Shown here: in pieces, positions 1 through 10,518 of the stretch
Layout of the letters: every line of letters starts with the position of its first letter
Position numbering within the stretch: the first letter of the stretch is position 1
DNA from: Dipteronia dyeriana
Lineage: Eukaryota > Streptophyta > Magnoliopsida > Sapindales > Sapindaceae
Reading direction: 5' to 3'
Length of the DNA stretch: 64,000 bases
Assembly (NCBI GenBank): GCA_032871835.1
Contig: CM065296.1
Span: forward strand, 51,613,288-51,677,287
The notes under the pieces: model-generated
What the model was told of the DNA's origin: nothing
What the model saw: the letters and a program-made list of their open reading frames with translations, nothing else
The model's database searches: none
Translations under genes and position numbers: made by a program

Positions 1-700
1 CCCCATCCCTAATCAATATCCTAAAAGATAATACTTTAACTGATGATAATTATGTCTCATGGAAAAGGAATATTGTGTTATTGTTACAAGCTGAAAAGTA
101 TAAGTTCATTCTTTATTTTCCTTAACCACCAAACTAATGAATCTAACTCAGGAAGTAAAGAGATGAGTATTAGTAGTGGAAGTCTTCAGATGAGATGGCT
201 AAATTTACGTTACATTATGGCCACCATCTCCGACATGTTGCAACAGCAACATGAAGGATTGGAGACTGCTGCCGATATAATGATGTCTCTTGAGGAGATG
301 TTTGCTATGAGGTCTAGGATGACTAAGAGAGAGAGGCAGTGATTGCTTTTATGAATCTTAGGAAAAAACCTGGACATGGTGTGAAAGATCACATGATAAA
401 AGTCATAGCATATCTCAACATTGCTGAACTGAATGGTGATAAGATAGATGGTGAGACCAAAATTAACATGATTTTCAACTCACTATCGGATTTGTTTGAT
501 CAATTCAAGTTGGACTACACCTTGAATAATAAGGAATACACCTTGCAAGGCCTGATGCAAGATGTTCAAAGCGTGGAAAAAATCCCTTTGAAAGGCAAGG
601 GTCAAGAGATTCATATGCTTAGTAAGTTGCTACTGTTAAAGACCCGTAAGAAGGTCAAGAGACAACGGAAGAAAAAGCAACTTGAGCCTTTATAGAAGGA
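1..700 (+). pseudogene. Copia-1 gag remnant
   Basis: The window opens about four bases inside the gag frame; the related copy at 25439 shows the expected ATG. The first ~110 codons read as a Copia gag N-terminus (DNYVSWKRNIVLLLQAEKY). A frameshift near 340 moves the frame, after which 339-695 carries the gag middle (KDHMIKVIAYLNIAELNG...INMIFNSLSDLFDQFKLDY) and a lysine-rich tail. Gag would form the nucleocapsid-like particle in the cytoplasm. It is not intact. Confidence 0.8.
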
Positions 701-734
701 GACCAAGAAAGTAACCAAGATCAAAGGAAAGTGT

Positions 735-1296
735 TTTTTTTTGTGGTGAAAAGGGTCAAAGGATAGACTGAATAAGAATGAATTCAACTTGCGTTTAGAC
801 AATGGAGCGTTGGTGTCTGCTAGTTCAGTGGGAGATATTAGAATCAATTTAGATTCTTTTAGGCATTTAGTTTTACTTAATGTTTATTATGTACCACAAT
901 TCAAGAGGAATTTAATTTCGGTCTCTTGTCTAAATAAATTTGGATATTCGGTTACTTTTAACAAAGGATTTATTATTAGTAAGAATAACAAACTTGTTTG
1001 TAAAGGTACATCAGAAAATGGTTTATTCAACTTGCCTAGAAATATCTCTCACTTGTTAGACACAGAATCAACGTAACCTAATCATAAAAGAGTAAAATTA
1101 TCAAAAGATGAAACCTACCTATGACATTTGCGCCTAGGTCATATTAACCTTAATAGGATTAAAAGATTGCTAAGTGATGGACCTCTGAGTGACTTAAAGG
1201 TTGATGATCTACTAACTTGTGAATCATGTTTGAAAGGTAAAATGACCAAAAGGTCATTTACGACTAAAGGCGCAAAGAGCCATCGAATGTTTAGGA
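735..1296 (+). pseudogene. Copia-1 zinc-knuckle, protease and pre-integrase remnant
   Basis: At about 729-760 a run of nine T shifts what would be a CFFCGEKGQ zinc knuckle out of frame. The active-site DSGAT of the protease is missing, apparently deleted just before 789. The downstream protease half (VYYVPQFKRNLISVSCL) is present. From about 1124 a GAG-pre-integrase segment shows HLRLGHINLNRIKRLL and [12 protein letters not shown], an HHCC-type zinc motif. Two stops separate the parts. Confidence 0.75.
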
Positions 1297-1980
1297 TTGA
1301 TACACACTGCTGTGTGTGGACTTATGAGCATTCAAGCTAGAGGTGGATATGAGTACTTCATCACTTTCACGGATGATCACTCAAGATTTGGCTATATGTA
1401 TCTCATGAGACATAAGTCGAATGCTTTTGATATGTTCAAAGCATTTAAAGCTGAAGTAGAAAATCTGCTTGAGAGCATAAAAATCTTGAGGTCCGATCAT
1501 GGTGGAGAATATCTATCTGGTGAATTTCAGCAATATCTTATTGATAATGGAATAAGTTCTCAGTATTCTGCATCAGGCACACCTCAACAAAATAGGGTGA
1601 CAAAAAGGAGAAATATAACTCTTTTGGATATGGTTAGGTCTATGTTGAGTTATTCAACACTCCCTAATTCTTTTTGGGGATATGCTTTACAAACTGCAAT
1701 GTACATTCTAAACGATGTATCATTTAAGTCGGTTCCCAAAACATCGCATGAGTTGTGGACCGGGCGAAAGCCTAGTTTATAACACTTAAGGATATTTGGA
1801 TGTCTTGCACACGTGTTAAAAGGAAAGACAGAAAAGATGGAGTCCCGTTTAGAAACATGCATATTTGTACGGTATCCAAAAAAAACAAAAGGGAATTATT
1901 TTTATAATCCTTCAGATCTTAAAGTTTTTGTTTCGACAAATGTTAAATTTCTAGAAAAGGATTGAACGAATAGTTTTATG
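1297..1980 (+). pseudogene. Copia-1 integrase core
   Basis: The rve integrase core inserts cDNA into the genome using a D-D-E triad. Visible here are [26 protein letters not shown] (second Asp) and the QQN motif. The position that should be the catalytic Glu (family wording NGVxERRN) reads NRVTKRRN, so Glu has become Lys. The frame stops at 1782, and the C-terminal part (GCLAHVLKGK...) continues with further stops to about 1960. Confidence 0.85.
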
Positions 1981-2202
1981 CCTAAAAGTAGAATTGTCCT
2001 AAATGAACTTTAAGGAGATACAATTTCACAAGAGGTTTCGCAACCAAGCTCAATTGTAAGTTCTGTACCAACACAAGATCAACAATATACCATATCTTGT
2101 CATAGTGGGAGGGTTGTTAGACAACCCGAGAGATACATCGGTCTAGGAGAATCTATAGAGAATCTTCCGGACGATGATGATCCCTATACGTACAAAAAAG
2201 CA

Positions 2203-3235
2203 ATGGAAGATGTTGATTGTCGCCATTGGCAAAAGGCAATGCAATCTGAAATTGAATCTATGTTCAAAAACAAAGTCTGGTCTCTTGTAGACTTGCCTAA
2301 AGCGATAAAACCCATCGGGTGCAAGTGGGTATCCAAGAGGAAAAGTGGAATGGATGGAAAGGTGGAAACCTTTAAAGTTAGATTGGTAGCTAAAGGTTAT
2401 ACACAGAAGAAAGTATCAATTATGAAGAAACCTTCTCTCTTGTGGCTTCCTATCCATTGCGGCATCTCCAGATCCAGAGATCTGGCAGATGGACGTTAAG
2501 ACAGCTTTCCTTAATGAAAGTCTTGACGAAAGCATCTACAAGATGCAACTAGAAGGATTCATTGAAAAGAGCCAAGAAGAAATGCCATGTTGCAAATATC
2601 CATATATGGATTGAAGCAGGCATCCAGATCCTGGAACATAAGGTTTGATTAAGCCGTGAAAAGTTTTGGAATTATTCAAAACCTTGATGAACCTTGTGCA
2701 TACAAAAGGATTAAAGGCGACAAGTTGGTTTTCCTAGTTCTTTACATTGATGATATACTATTCATCGAAAACGATGCAGGTGTATTGGGCATCAATAAAA
2801 GAATGGTTAGCAAAACAATTTGATATGAAGGACTTAGGAGAAGCAAGTTATATTCTTGGTATCCGAGTCATAAGGGATAAAAAGAATAGAACGATTGCAT
2901 TATCCCAAGCTTCATACATAGATAAAATCCTGTCTAGGTTTTCCATGCAAGATTCCAAGAAAGGTATGTTACCTTTCAGACATGGAATAAAACTTTCTAA
3001 GGAACAAGTTCCTAAGAAGAAGAATGAAGAGCAATTCATGAGTAGGGTTCCATATGCATCGACAGTTGGAAGTCTCATGTATGCAATGCTCTGTACTAGA
3101 CAAGATATTTATTTTGTTGTGGGCATAGTTAGCCGGTTTCAATCGAAGCCTGTTCCTGATCCCTGGATGACAGTCAATCATATTTTCAAGTATCTTAGGA
3201 TAATGAGAGATTATATGATTGTATACTCTTGAGGG
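2203..3235 (+). pseudogene. Copia-1 reverse transcriptase
   Basis: RVT_2-type RT. The N-terminal block (HWQKAMQSEIESMFKNKVW ... GCKWVSKRKSG ... RLVAKGYTQ) is open from 2203, then shifts frame near 2410. A block with MDVKTAFLN lies near 2490. The catalytic YIDDIL motif survives at about 2740-2757. The thumb and connection (FDMKDLGEASYILGI, ASYIDKIL, VGSLMYAMLCTRQDI) are open in 2747-3232. At least three frameshifts or stops interrupt the domain. Confidence 0.85.
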
Positions 3236-3649
3236 GATTTAATTCCCGTTGGGTATACTGATTCTGATTTTTAGTCAGATTTTCACTCCAGGAGATCAAC
3301 ATAAGAATATGTGTTTACTATTGGAGGAGGGGCAGTCATATGGAGGAGTATCAAGAAATCTTGTATTGCTGATTCCACCATGGAAACCGAGTATGTAGCC
3401 GCATGCGAGGCTGCTAAAGAGGCTGTCTGGCTCCGTCAATTCTTGATTGACTTGGAAGTGGTTCCTGATGCTAATAAGCAGATCATTATCACTTTTTAAG
3501 GGAAATTATGCATAAGTGTGACGCGACGATTACCAAGATCGCGTCAGTAGAAAATCTAGCAGATCCCCTTACAAAGGCTTTTCCATAAAAGAGTTTTGAT
3601 GAGCATCTAGAGCACATGGGGATGAGAGATATGACACATTTGCTATAGA
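3236..3649 (+). pseudogene. Copia-1 RNase H
   Basis: The RNase H would degrade the RNA of the RNA-DNA hybrid during cDNA synthesis. Seen are YTDSDF near 3258, [17 protein letters not shown], the [21 protein letters not shown] helix, and the C-terminal ENLADPLTKAFP motif near 3552. Stops and a deletion near 3500 remove the TKHI part. It directly precedes the PPT and LTR, as expected for the end of a Copia pol. Confidence 0.8.
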
Positions 3650-3662
3650 GAAAGTGGGAGAT
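3650..3662 (+). other. Polypurine tract of Copia-1
   Basis: The purine run GAAAGTGGGAGA lies immediately before the TG that starts the 3' LTR. It is the usual site of plus-strand priming and is almost identical to the PPT of Copia-2b near 18162. Confidence 0.8.
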
Positions 3663-4536
3663 TGTTAGGATTATGCTCGATAGCAAGAGTATAATATTGT
3701 ATTTGACAATATTTTCATATTAATAAAGTGATTTCTAGTTTAACAAATCTTTTAGCATTTATAGTTTAATTATTAAAATTGTCAAAAGTAAATAATCGTA
3801 AGGTCAAAAGACTATGAAAAAAGAAGAATTGTTCATACATCTAGATATGAGGTAGACACAATTCTTTAGTTAGTCTTTAATAATATTCACAACTTAACAA
3901 AGTAAATCTACATAAGGAAATGATTCTTAACCGCCAAGTAAATCCTTCTTTGGAGAGGATTTGGTCTCCTATATATACTACTTGTAAATTTCGAGCAAGC
4001 CTTAGTTTTTAGTGTGAGAAGTTGTTTTTTATTTGTTTTTTTATTGTTATGAAAAAAAATACTTTGTCCAACTCAATGTGTGAAGAATTCGGTCAAACAT
4101 AGAGAAAAGAGGGAACGTTTTTGTTTTCGACAGTACACTAGTATCCTTTGCATCAAAAGGGTTTTGTGTACAACATCGAATCAAGGTTCACGTGAGTTTC
4201 AATCAAATTGATTGATAATTCAAAAGTGACCGTACGTTCTTGGTTTTTCTGTTGGAGGATTATTTTGTTTGTTTCCATCCTCAGATATACAATTTAAAGA
4301 AAGGAAGCTCACACTCTTAGGTGATTCACGTTTGTGATTGGATTGGAAGATCTTACGGATTCAATTCGATGCTATTTCAATTGTCACGAAAAAAAAGGTA
4401 CGATACTTTTTATATATATCAATTAATCTATAGTTAAGGTTCTTGTTTTTAAAAGTGATTTTTTTTGTATACGTAAACCCTAATTTTCTTATTTTCTCAC
4501 GCTTCCATTGCATTTTGAACCCTTTTTTTCCCTACA
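3663..4536 (+). repeat. Copia-1 3' LTR, internally deleted
   Basis: It starts TGTTAGGATTATGCTCG and ends CCCTACA. Both ends match the LTR at 20973-24107, which ends CCCTTCA just before a PBS. After CACAACTTA (near 3898) this copy jumps to sequence that lies far downstream in the other LTR, so it lacks about 1.4 kb and is only 874 bp. The right half carries the conserved blocks TCAAAAGG..TTTTGTGTACAA and GATTCACG. Confidence 0.85.
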
Positions 4537-4581
4537 AAATATTCAAAAGTGCTATATCATGATTATTTACTTATATAATTT
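4537..4581 (+). other. Stray Copia-1 leader fragment
   Basis: This 45-base stretch (AATATTCAAAAGTGCTAT ...) matches 25375-25420, which is leader just upstream of the gag ATG in the other Copia-1 copy. Internal sequence directly after a 3' LTR suggests an LTR-internal-LTR-internal arrangement with a deletion, later cut by the Copia-2a LTR. Confidence 0.65.
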
Positions 4582-6589
4582 TGTTGGGGTTTATGCCCTA
4601 AAGATGTTATTTATAAATGGATTTATGAAATAAATAAATGGAAAAGTTCAATTTATTATTGTTGTGTTGTTTATTATATAACTTGTGCATTTATTTAACA
4701 TCCAAGATTGTCGGATGTAATCTCAAACTGTGTATATGAGTGTCATATACAAATGGATATAGTACGAGACGTGCAATCTAAAGAGTCCATAGATCGCAAA
4801 TAAAGCTGGATATTTTATTTGTGGTTAATCTATCGTTGCGGTTCATTCCGTAATGTACGATGATTCTATCCTGAAACATTCATATGAGATATGGGAATAG
4901 AGGCACCTTGTATGATGTGATCATATAGGACTGGGCCATAATCTATATAAATCTCTCATTAAGATCCGTTTACCGATGAGATTCATATATATCAACTAAT
5001 GATGGCTATATATGGGTAATCTTAATCCTGAGTGTCTTATCGACTCTTCAGGTTAGATCGTGGTCTTTGATATATAGTGGGTGAGGTCAGATGCATTTCA
5101 TGATCAATATACTCCGTATGTTAGGATTACGGTTTGGCTTGTGGCTGGAAAGGTTTGTACACAATAATGGAATCCACTCCTTCTTGTGAGAAGTAGATGG
5201 TAGTTCCCTTAAGGGTTGATTCGCGGCTTGGACAATATGAGTACTCTCCTAATTCCGTATGGAAATAGGATTTATTGTTCATTATAGAATCAATGGGACT
5301 TAAAGGATATATGTAATTAGAGGGGTATAACGGAAATTATGACCCAACTCTAATTATGAACTACTATGGAGGATCACACCATGTGTAATAGCTATATCGA
5401 TAGACACCGAGTTGTATCAGTCTGTGTAAAAGCGTCTAAAGTTGAGAGAGTGCAGCTTCGGGTTTTTAGTGGAATAACACCGGAGTTAATAATCAAGGAA
5501 TATTAATTAAAGAGTTCAGTTAATGATTCCGGGGATTATTGGAGCTCAAAATATTGTGTCTTTCCATAAGTATATATAGGAGGATAAACATTGTGAGAGC
5601 TAGAAAGCAGTAGAATCGAACGGAAGAAAGGAAAGAGAAGGAAGAAAAAGGAAGAGAAGTCAGTGGAGTCTCATGATACCGTAGATTTCAGTTGACTCTT
5701 CTTTGGTTTCCAACTTCTAATTGGATTTTGTGTGATTGTTAGGGAAAGAAGACGAAGTAGGGGAACCTAGTATACTTGGTCCGAATTAAGCTTGAAGGAT
5801 AAGTTATGAGTGAATTAAGTTTTCAGTTTTGTTTTTAACTCGAAAGTTTCCAGTTTTATGCTTAAGATTAATTGCCTGCAAATAATTCAAGCATTTAATT
5901 TCACTTTATGATTGACGGTGATTATACAGAGAACTGAAAGTATGTTTTATGCTTATATTAGCATTCAGGATATCAGTTATATTATTTTTATGAATTATCA
6001 AGAAGAGATTATGATTTTTACAAAAGCATCAGGTCTGTACCCTTCCCCAGTTATGATTATTGTTGGCTTTTGAGGCCGTTCTACACATGTGTATGTCAGA
6101 TGAGTCATTTTTCACGTGTATGACCAAAGAAAGAGTATCGAGTCGCTCTGCACGTGTATGACCAGAAGTTATTCCTGACTCTGCGTTTGCATGAAGTAAT
6201 TCGGCTTACGTACTGAAGATATCCCTGGGTACTAATTTGGTGCAGATTAAGATTTTATAAATTATCTTATTCTTGTTCAGAAAAGAGATGCATTCAGTTT
6301 ATTTCGTTTATAAAGCACGAAAGTAGATATATTATCTTTTACTATGTATTACTGAATGCATTTGTAAAGTTGTTTAGAAAAGTGTTTTTAAAAGTTTTCA
6401 TTCACTCACTGGGCGTTAGCGCTCATTCTTTCACTCTTAAATATTTATCTAGGTAGCTGCTCGGTTGTGCGGAATCAGAAGTTTAGAGGTGGGCCACTCT
6501 ATGACATCATGAAGCATAAGTCATGTATTTTTTAATTTCATGTAAATATTTAGAGATGTGAGGTCGGGATGGTAGGAGTGGTCGGTATG

Positions 6590-6745
6590 GTCAGAACGTG
6601 GTCGGATTTCTACTCGGCCTACTCGGGCTATTAGGCCTATTCGGTTGTGATCCGTTTCTATTAGACCGTGGTCGGTTTCTTGTTCTGCCGTGGTCTATTT
6701 CTTGCTCGGCCGTAGTCGGTTTCTTACTCTGCCTATTCGGTTTTC
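6590..6745 (+). repeat. GGTCGG-rich imperfect tandem repeats
   Basis: Short units of about 22 bases built around CCGTGGTCGGTTTCTTG recur four times at 6666-6745. A looser TCGG/TCGGCCTA pattern runs from 6590. The block is absent from the Copia-2b LTRs. Function unknown. Confidence 0.7.
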
Positions 6746-7159
6746 TTGTCGGGATTTTGACAGATTAGTTTTTAAAGGTGGTCAAATTTTGGTCCGATCG
6801 GTCATTTTTTTTGACAACTTTTTGTAATGAACGAAAATGTCAATAAAGAACTTGCAGTTATGTACATTTTTTACTCTCCAATATTTTCCTTATTCTTTTT
6901 ATGTTTAAAAGCAAGTATTTTCTATGGAAGTTTTAGTCAAAATTTCTTTTATCATGCTAGTAAAAGTACAGCCCACAAGGTTTCCCTCGTACTCAAGAGA
7001 AGAGTCGGGGTGGGTCCTGTCAATAAGAATTATGGGATGATGCAAATACATGTGAGACAAGACCAAAAAAAAAGGTATACATATGAAGACGAGAAAAAAA
7101 AATGGATATACCTGATACACCAAGTGGGTGCGTGAAACAAAACGAATTTTTTCGCAAAG

Positions 7160-7269
7160 TGGTTCAGACAAGAGCACATCGTAAAGTGAAGTAATCTCTA
7201 AACGTTGGTAAGATTGGTTCAGACAAGAGCATAACATAAAGTGAATGAGCCTCCAAACGTTGGTAAGAT
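7160..7269 (+). repeat. 55-bp tandem duplication in Copia-2a LTR
   Basis: Units 7160-7214 and 7215-7269 both run from TGGTTCAGACAAGAGCA to AAACGTTGGTAAGAT with about nine differences. The Copia-2b LTRs have a single copy (near 12433), so this is a local duplication within the U5 side. Confidence 0.85.
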
Positions 7270-7462
7270 TTTCTTCTTATTATTATATTGATTATAATTT
7301 TGTGTGTATACATATATTTTATTATTATAACAATTTTATATGTATTAATTTTGAAAATAATTTTGATCCCAAGTTCACTGGTCGTAGATACAGATTATGA
7401 TCTGTATTAAAAATTTTAAAACCTAGTTCCGCTGCGTAACCGGTGAACTGGGTTCCAACAAT

Positions 7463-7474
7463 TGGTATCAGAGC
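7463..7474 (+). other. Primer binding site of Copia-2a
   Basis: TGGTATCAGAGC, two bases after the LTR end, is complementary to the 3' end of plant initiator tRNA-Met, the usual minus-strand primer of Copia elements. Confidence 0.9.
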
Positions 7475-9116
7475 CAATTTATTTTTTGGAACTAGAAATT
7501 GTTTTCGATGCTCCTGTATGTATGAATGTGTAGGCACCATCTTTATGATTGTATGAATGTTTATAATTAAATTGTTTAATTTAAACATGGTTTATCGTAA
7601 TTTTTTCTGGTACTGTGGATTTAGGGTTTATGGGTTGTATAATTTTTATTTTATATATTTTACTATTATTGTATTGTAAAAATAAAATAAAATTGTAACC
7701 TGTAAATGAAGATCTGGAAACGTGCGCAACGTCGGTACTGTTCACTATAGCATTACTATTCACATAGGCGTTACTGTTCACCGACACTGTTTACGCACGG
7801 TTCCGTTGGCAAGTGTTGCCTAGTGTGTTCCATGTAGATTTATAGTTTCGAATTCATGAGATGAATCGGAGTGACCTGAAGAGACTGAAAGATATCTGAA
7901 GTTACTAGAAGACCAAGGAATGCCTTTGAATTTTTTTTGTAATTTTAGATTCCAATTTTTTAGGTTAAATAATCCACGGTACTCCGTCAATTCATGTATG
8001 CTTTATATTATGTGATGATAAAAGCATTGCCATGCATATGTATGTCATTTAGATTAGATGTACCTACACAAATATATTTGATATGTCATACATGCATCAT
8101 AGCCTGATATTTTAGGTATTTTTTAATGTGATTAAAATGGGCAATATACATAATTGGCTATGAATAATGAGATTAGTTTTTAATGGTTAGAAAACTTGGT
8201 AATTCTCATTAATATTAATCTAGCTATTAAAGAGTTTAATAAGTTAGATTAATAGAGTCATTTATTGTAATTAGGATTAATATGATTAATTACCTAATAA
8301 TAAATGAACCGAATAAAGTGTTAGAGTTTTAATTGTTAAAACTTGGTAAACACTAATATAATAATCTGACCTTAGTAAATAGTTTACAAAAGCTTAGATT
8401 ATTCACTAATAGATTAGATTTTTAATTGTTAAAAATTATTAATAATTTATTAGTTTTTGTTTCTAATTAGTTAATGCGCTTGATAACTTGATTAAAGTTA
8501 GTCATTTAATCCTGTAGAATCTAGGTGCATTGACAGGTAATAGAAAACCCTAATTTTAAAACAGTGAGTGGGAGAGGGATATATGACATAAATATTGCGC
8601 GGTCTCCATCATTAGTTAAACACCGTGAGATCCGAGTGGGGCCTCGTGACGGTTTTGCTTTCGTCATCCATAAGGAGGGTTTCCACAAAGGTCAATACTA
8701 AGGTTGACTTCCTAACGGATAGGATTTCTGAGGGTATTTCGGGATTGACCGACCCTAAGGAGGTAATTCTCGAGTTAAGCTCATGAGATCTGAAATGATG
8801 GGTTACACTCATGAAGGTTTTGATTAAGTTTGTTAATTAAAAACTTGACTGAATGAATGATGGTTGAATGATATGGAATATGAGTTATTCTAGAATATCA
8901 TTTGATTGAGAATGTCTCGGTTCAACATACAAAGACTTGACCGACCCTAAGGCGGCACTTCTTTGTGGTATGTTGGATTGTCGTGGTATAGTAACTAGTT
9001 TTAGGGTAGTTCTAATTCGTTAAACATGTGCATGCATCATGTTTAAATTTATGCCAAAGCACTCGCACTTGCTTTTAATAAATGACTGAATGAATGTTTT
9101 ATTTATTTCAGCGATA
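7475..9116 (+). other. Copia-2a untranslated leader, no gene seen
   Basis: About 1.6 kb of AT-rich sequence collinear with 12644-14308 in Copia-2b. Short ORFs in it do not keep family-like protein features. Tandem-like ACCGACCCTAAGG blocks occur near 8749 and 8940 and at the equivalent places in the other copy. I see no coding function; it is probably the packaging and translation leader. Confidence 0.7.
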
Positions 9117-9943
9117 ATGTCTTTTGCATTACTTTAAATTCTCGCCAATGATAAATTGACTGGTGATAAGTACGCTAAGTGGAAACTTAACATTAATGCA
9201 ATATTGGTCACCAAAGACCTCAAGTTTGTGCTTACGGAGGAATGTCCTTCAGTGTCTGCTGTCAATGCCACACGAATTGTTCGTGAGACATACGAGCGAT
9301 GGGTCTCATCAGATGAGAAGGTCCGAACATATCTGTTGGCTTCTATAACAGACGTGCTTGTCACAAAGCATGAAGCAATGACTTTAGCATTCAAAATCTT
9401 GGAGTCACTGCAAGCCATGTTCGGGAAGCCCTCCGAGCAAAAGCGACACAAAGCCATTCATTCTGCTATGCTCGCTCAGATGAAAGAAGGTACTTCAGTT
9501 CGGGAACATGTCCTAAGCATGATGTCCTACTTCAACAAGACAGAAGTCAATGGCGGGGCGATTGATGAACCCAATCAAGTGAGCATCATATTGGCGACTT
9601 TTTTGAAGAGTTTCGATCAGTTTAAAAACAACTACGAGATGAACAAGTTAAGGTTCAGTCTCATACAATTGCTCAATGAGCTCACTACCTTTGAGTCATT
9701 GACTAAGGACAACAAGGGCAAGACCGATGAAGCAAGTGTTGTCGAAGAATTTTTCTTCAATTTTAGGAAGAGGAAGTGGTCTACTGGAAAAGCAAAGGGT
9801 AAGCATAAACCCAAGAAAGCCCAAAGCAAGAAGAAGTCCAAGAAAAGTAAATATGATTTACTTGTTCTTGAGTCATGTTTAGTGGAAGATGATTCTTCAC
9901 CACTGGATAGTTGATTCGGGGGCAACTAACCATGTTTGTTATT
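9117..9943 (+). pseudogene. Copia-2a gag-protease remnant
   Basis: The family start ATG at 9117 is followed by a stop at codon 7 (CTT TAA), whereas Copia-2b reads through. The rest of gag is open from 9156 to 9914: GDKYAKWKLNINAIL, VREHVLSMMSYFNKTEVNGG and a Lys/Ser-rich basic tail. No CCHC zinc knuckle is visible. A one-base shift near 9900 precedes a protease DSGATNHVC motif, after which the sequence is cut. About 250 residues of gag remain. Confidence 0.8.
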
Positions 9944-10518
9944 CTTTAGAGAGTAGGGTGTTACTCATGTAGCTATCCTCTTTGTTGTTCAATATGCCCA
10001 AAGAACCTCGGGGAGTTCCTTTACCCACTTGCATTTCTTCTACCGTAATTTCTTTTTCAACTACTTCTTGATGGTCTTTTTAGTAGACTCGACCAGCCCA
10101 TTAGTCTGAGAGTGAGCTACTAAAACGAGCCTGAAGTTGATCCCCAAGCCTTTACAGAAGTCTCTAAATCGGGCATTGTCGAACTGTTTGCTTAGGTTTG
10201 CTATTATAATGAGTGGAGTTTTAAACCTGTAAACCATATTTGTTTTGATGAACTTGGTTGTATTCTCTTCTGAAATCTGGGAGAGGGGTACTACGTCGAC
10301 CCACTTGGTAAAGTAGTCAACGGATAGTATAACATGCTTAGCCTATCCAAGAGCAGAGGAAAGTACATTGATTAGGTCAACCCCCCACATGGCGAAGGGG
10401 TAAGGCGAACTGATTGATGATAACCGATCTGGATGGCTCAAGTTCGAGGTCCTCTCGCATGGTTCATAAGACTGCACAAACATCATCTTGTCTTGGTGAA
10501 TAGTTAACAAGTAAAACC
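9944..10518 (-). pseudogene. Tat/Ogre-type Gypsy integrase fragment
   Basis: The minus strand encodes an integrase core closely related to the one at 54000-54684: PFAMWGVDLI (first Asp), VDYFTKWVDVVPLSQISEEN, and NGLVESTKKTIKK, where the catalytic Glu is kept. The second Asp region reads IIANLSKQFD, so that Asp is lost. Several stops are present. The fragment is interrupted at 10518 by the Copia-2b insertion and continues at 20317. Confidence 0.8.
10514..10518. other. Target-site duplication (left) of Copia-2b
   Basis: AAACC here pairs with ATACC at 20312-20316 after the 3' LTR, one mismatch in five. The flanks resume the same Tat pol sequence on both sides; the paralogous empty site is near 54665 (AGTATCCCATAC). 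Confidence 0.7.

Larger units (their letters stand above)
1..4536 (+). mobile_element. Copia-1 LTR retrotransposon, 5' part outside window
   Basis: Domains occur in Copia order: gag, integrase, reverse transcriptase, RNase H, then a purine tract and a 3' LTR at 3663-4536. The integrase-before-RT order makes it Ty1/Copia; the integrase and RT wording is like the Angela/Tork group, but the lineage is uncertain. The 5' LTR and PBS lie left of the window. A homologous 5' LTR, leader and gag start of the same family occur at 20973-25780, which fixes both LTR ends. Every domain carries stops or frameshifts, so the copy is dead. Confidence 0.9.
4582..7460 (+). repeat. Copia-2a 5' LTR with a foreign middle
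   Basis: It starts TGTTGGGGTTTATGCCC and ends GGTTCCAACA, directly before a PBS. Positions 4582-5558 match 10519-11476 and 7158-7460 match 12433-12629 of the Copia-2b LTR. The middle (5559-7157, 1.6 kb) does not match the corresponding 0.95 kb there. That middle has its own TATA-like AGTATATATAGG near 5571 and a TCACTCACTGGGCGTTAGCGC block near 6403, a type of sequence I associate with LTR 3' parts of plant Gypsy elements (inference). Confidence 0.8.
4582..9943 (+). mobile_element. Copia-2a retrotransposon, 5' half only
   Basis: A 5' LTR (4582-7460), PBS, leader and gag are collinear with the near-complete element at 10519-20311. Homology ends inside the protease at about 9943, where antisense Tat-type Gypsy integrase starts. 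The rest of pol and the 3' LTR are missing. The gag is broken, so the copy cannot move itself. Confidence 0.85.

Noticed and set aside
6827..7135. 102-codon plus ORF and 110-codon minus ORF (6905-7237) in the Copia-2a LTR
   Set aside because: Mutually antisense, no motif, located in the foreign LTR middle and the duplicated U5; likely chance.
8612..8812. 66-codon minus ORF in the Copia-2a leader, also at 13804-14004 in Copia-2b
   Set aside because: Present twice because the leader is repeated; no start context, motif or selection signal visible.
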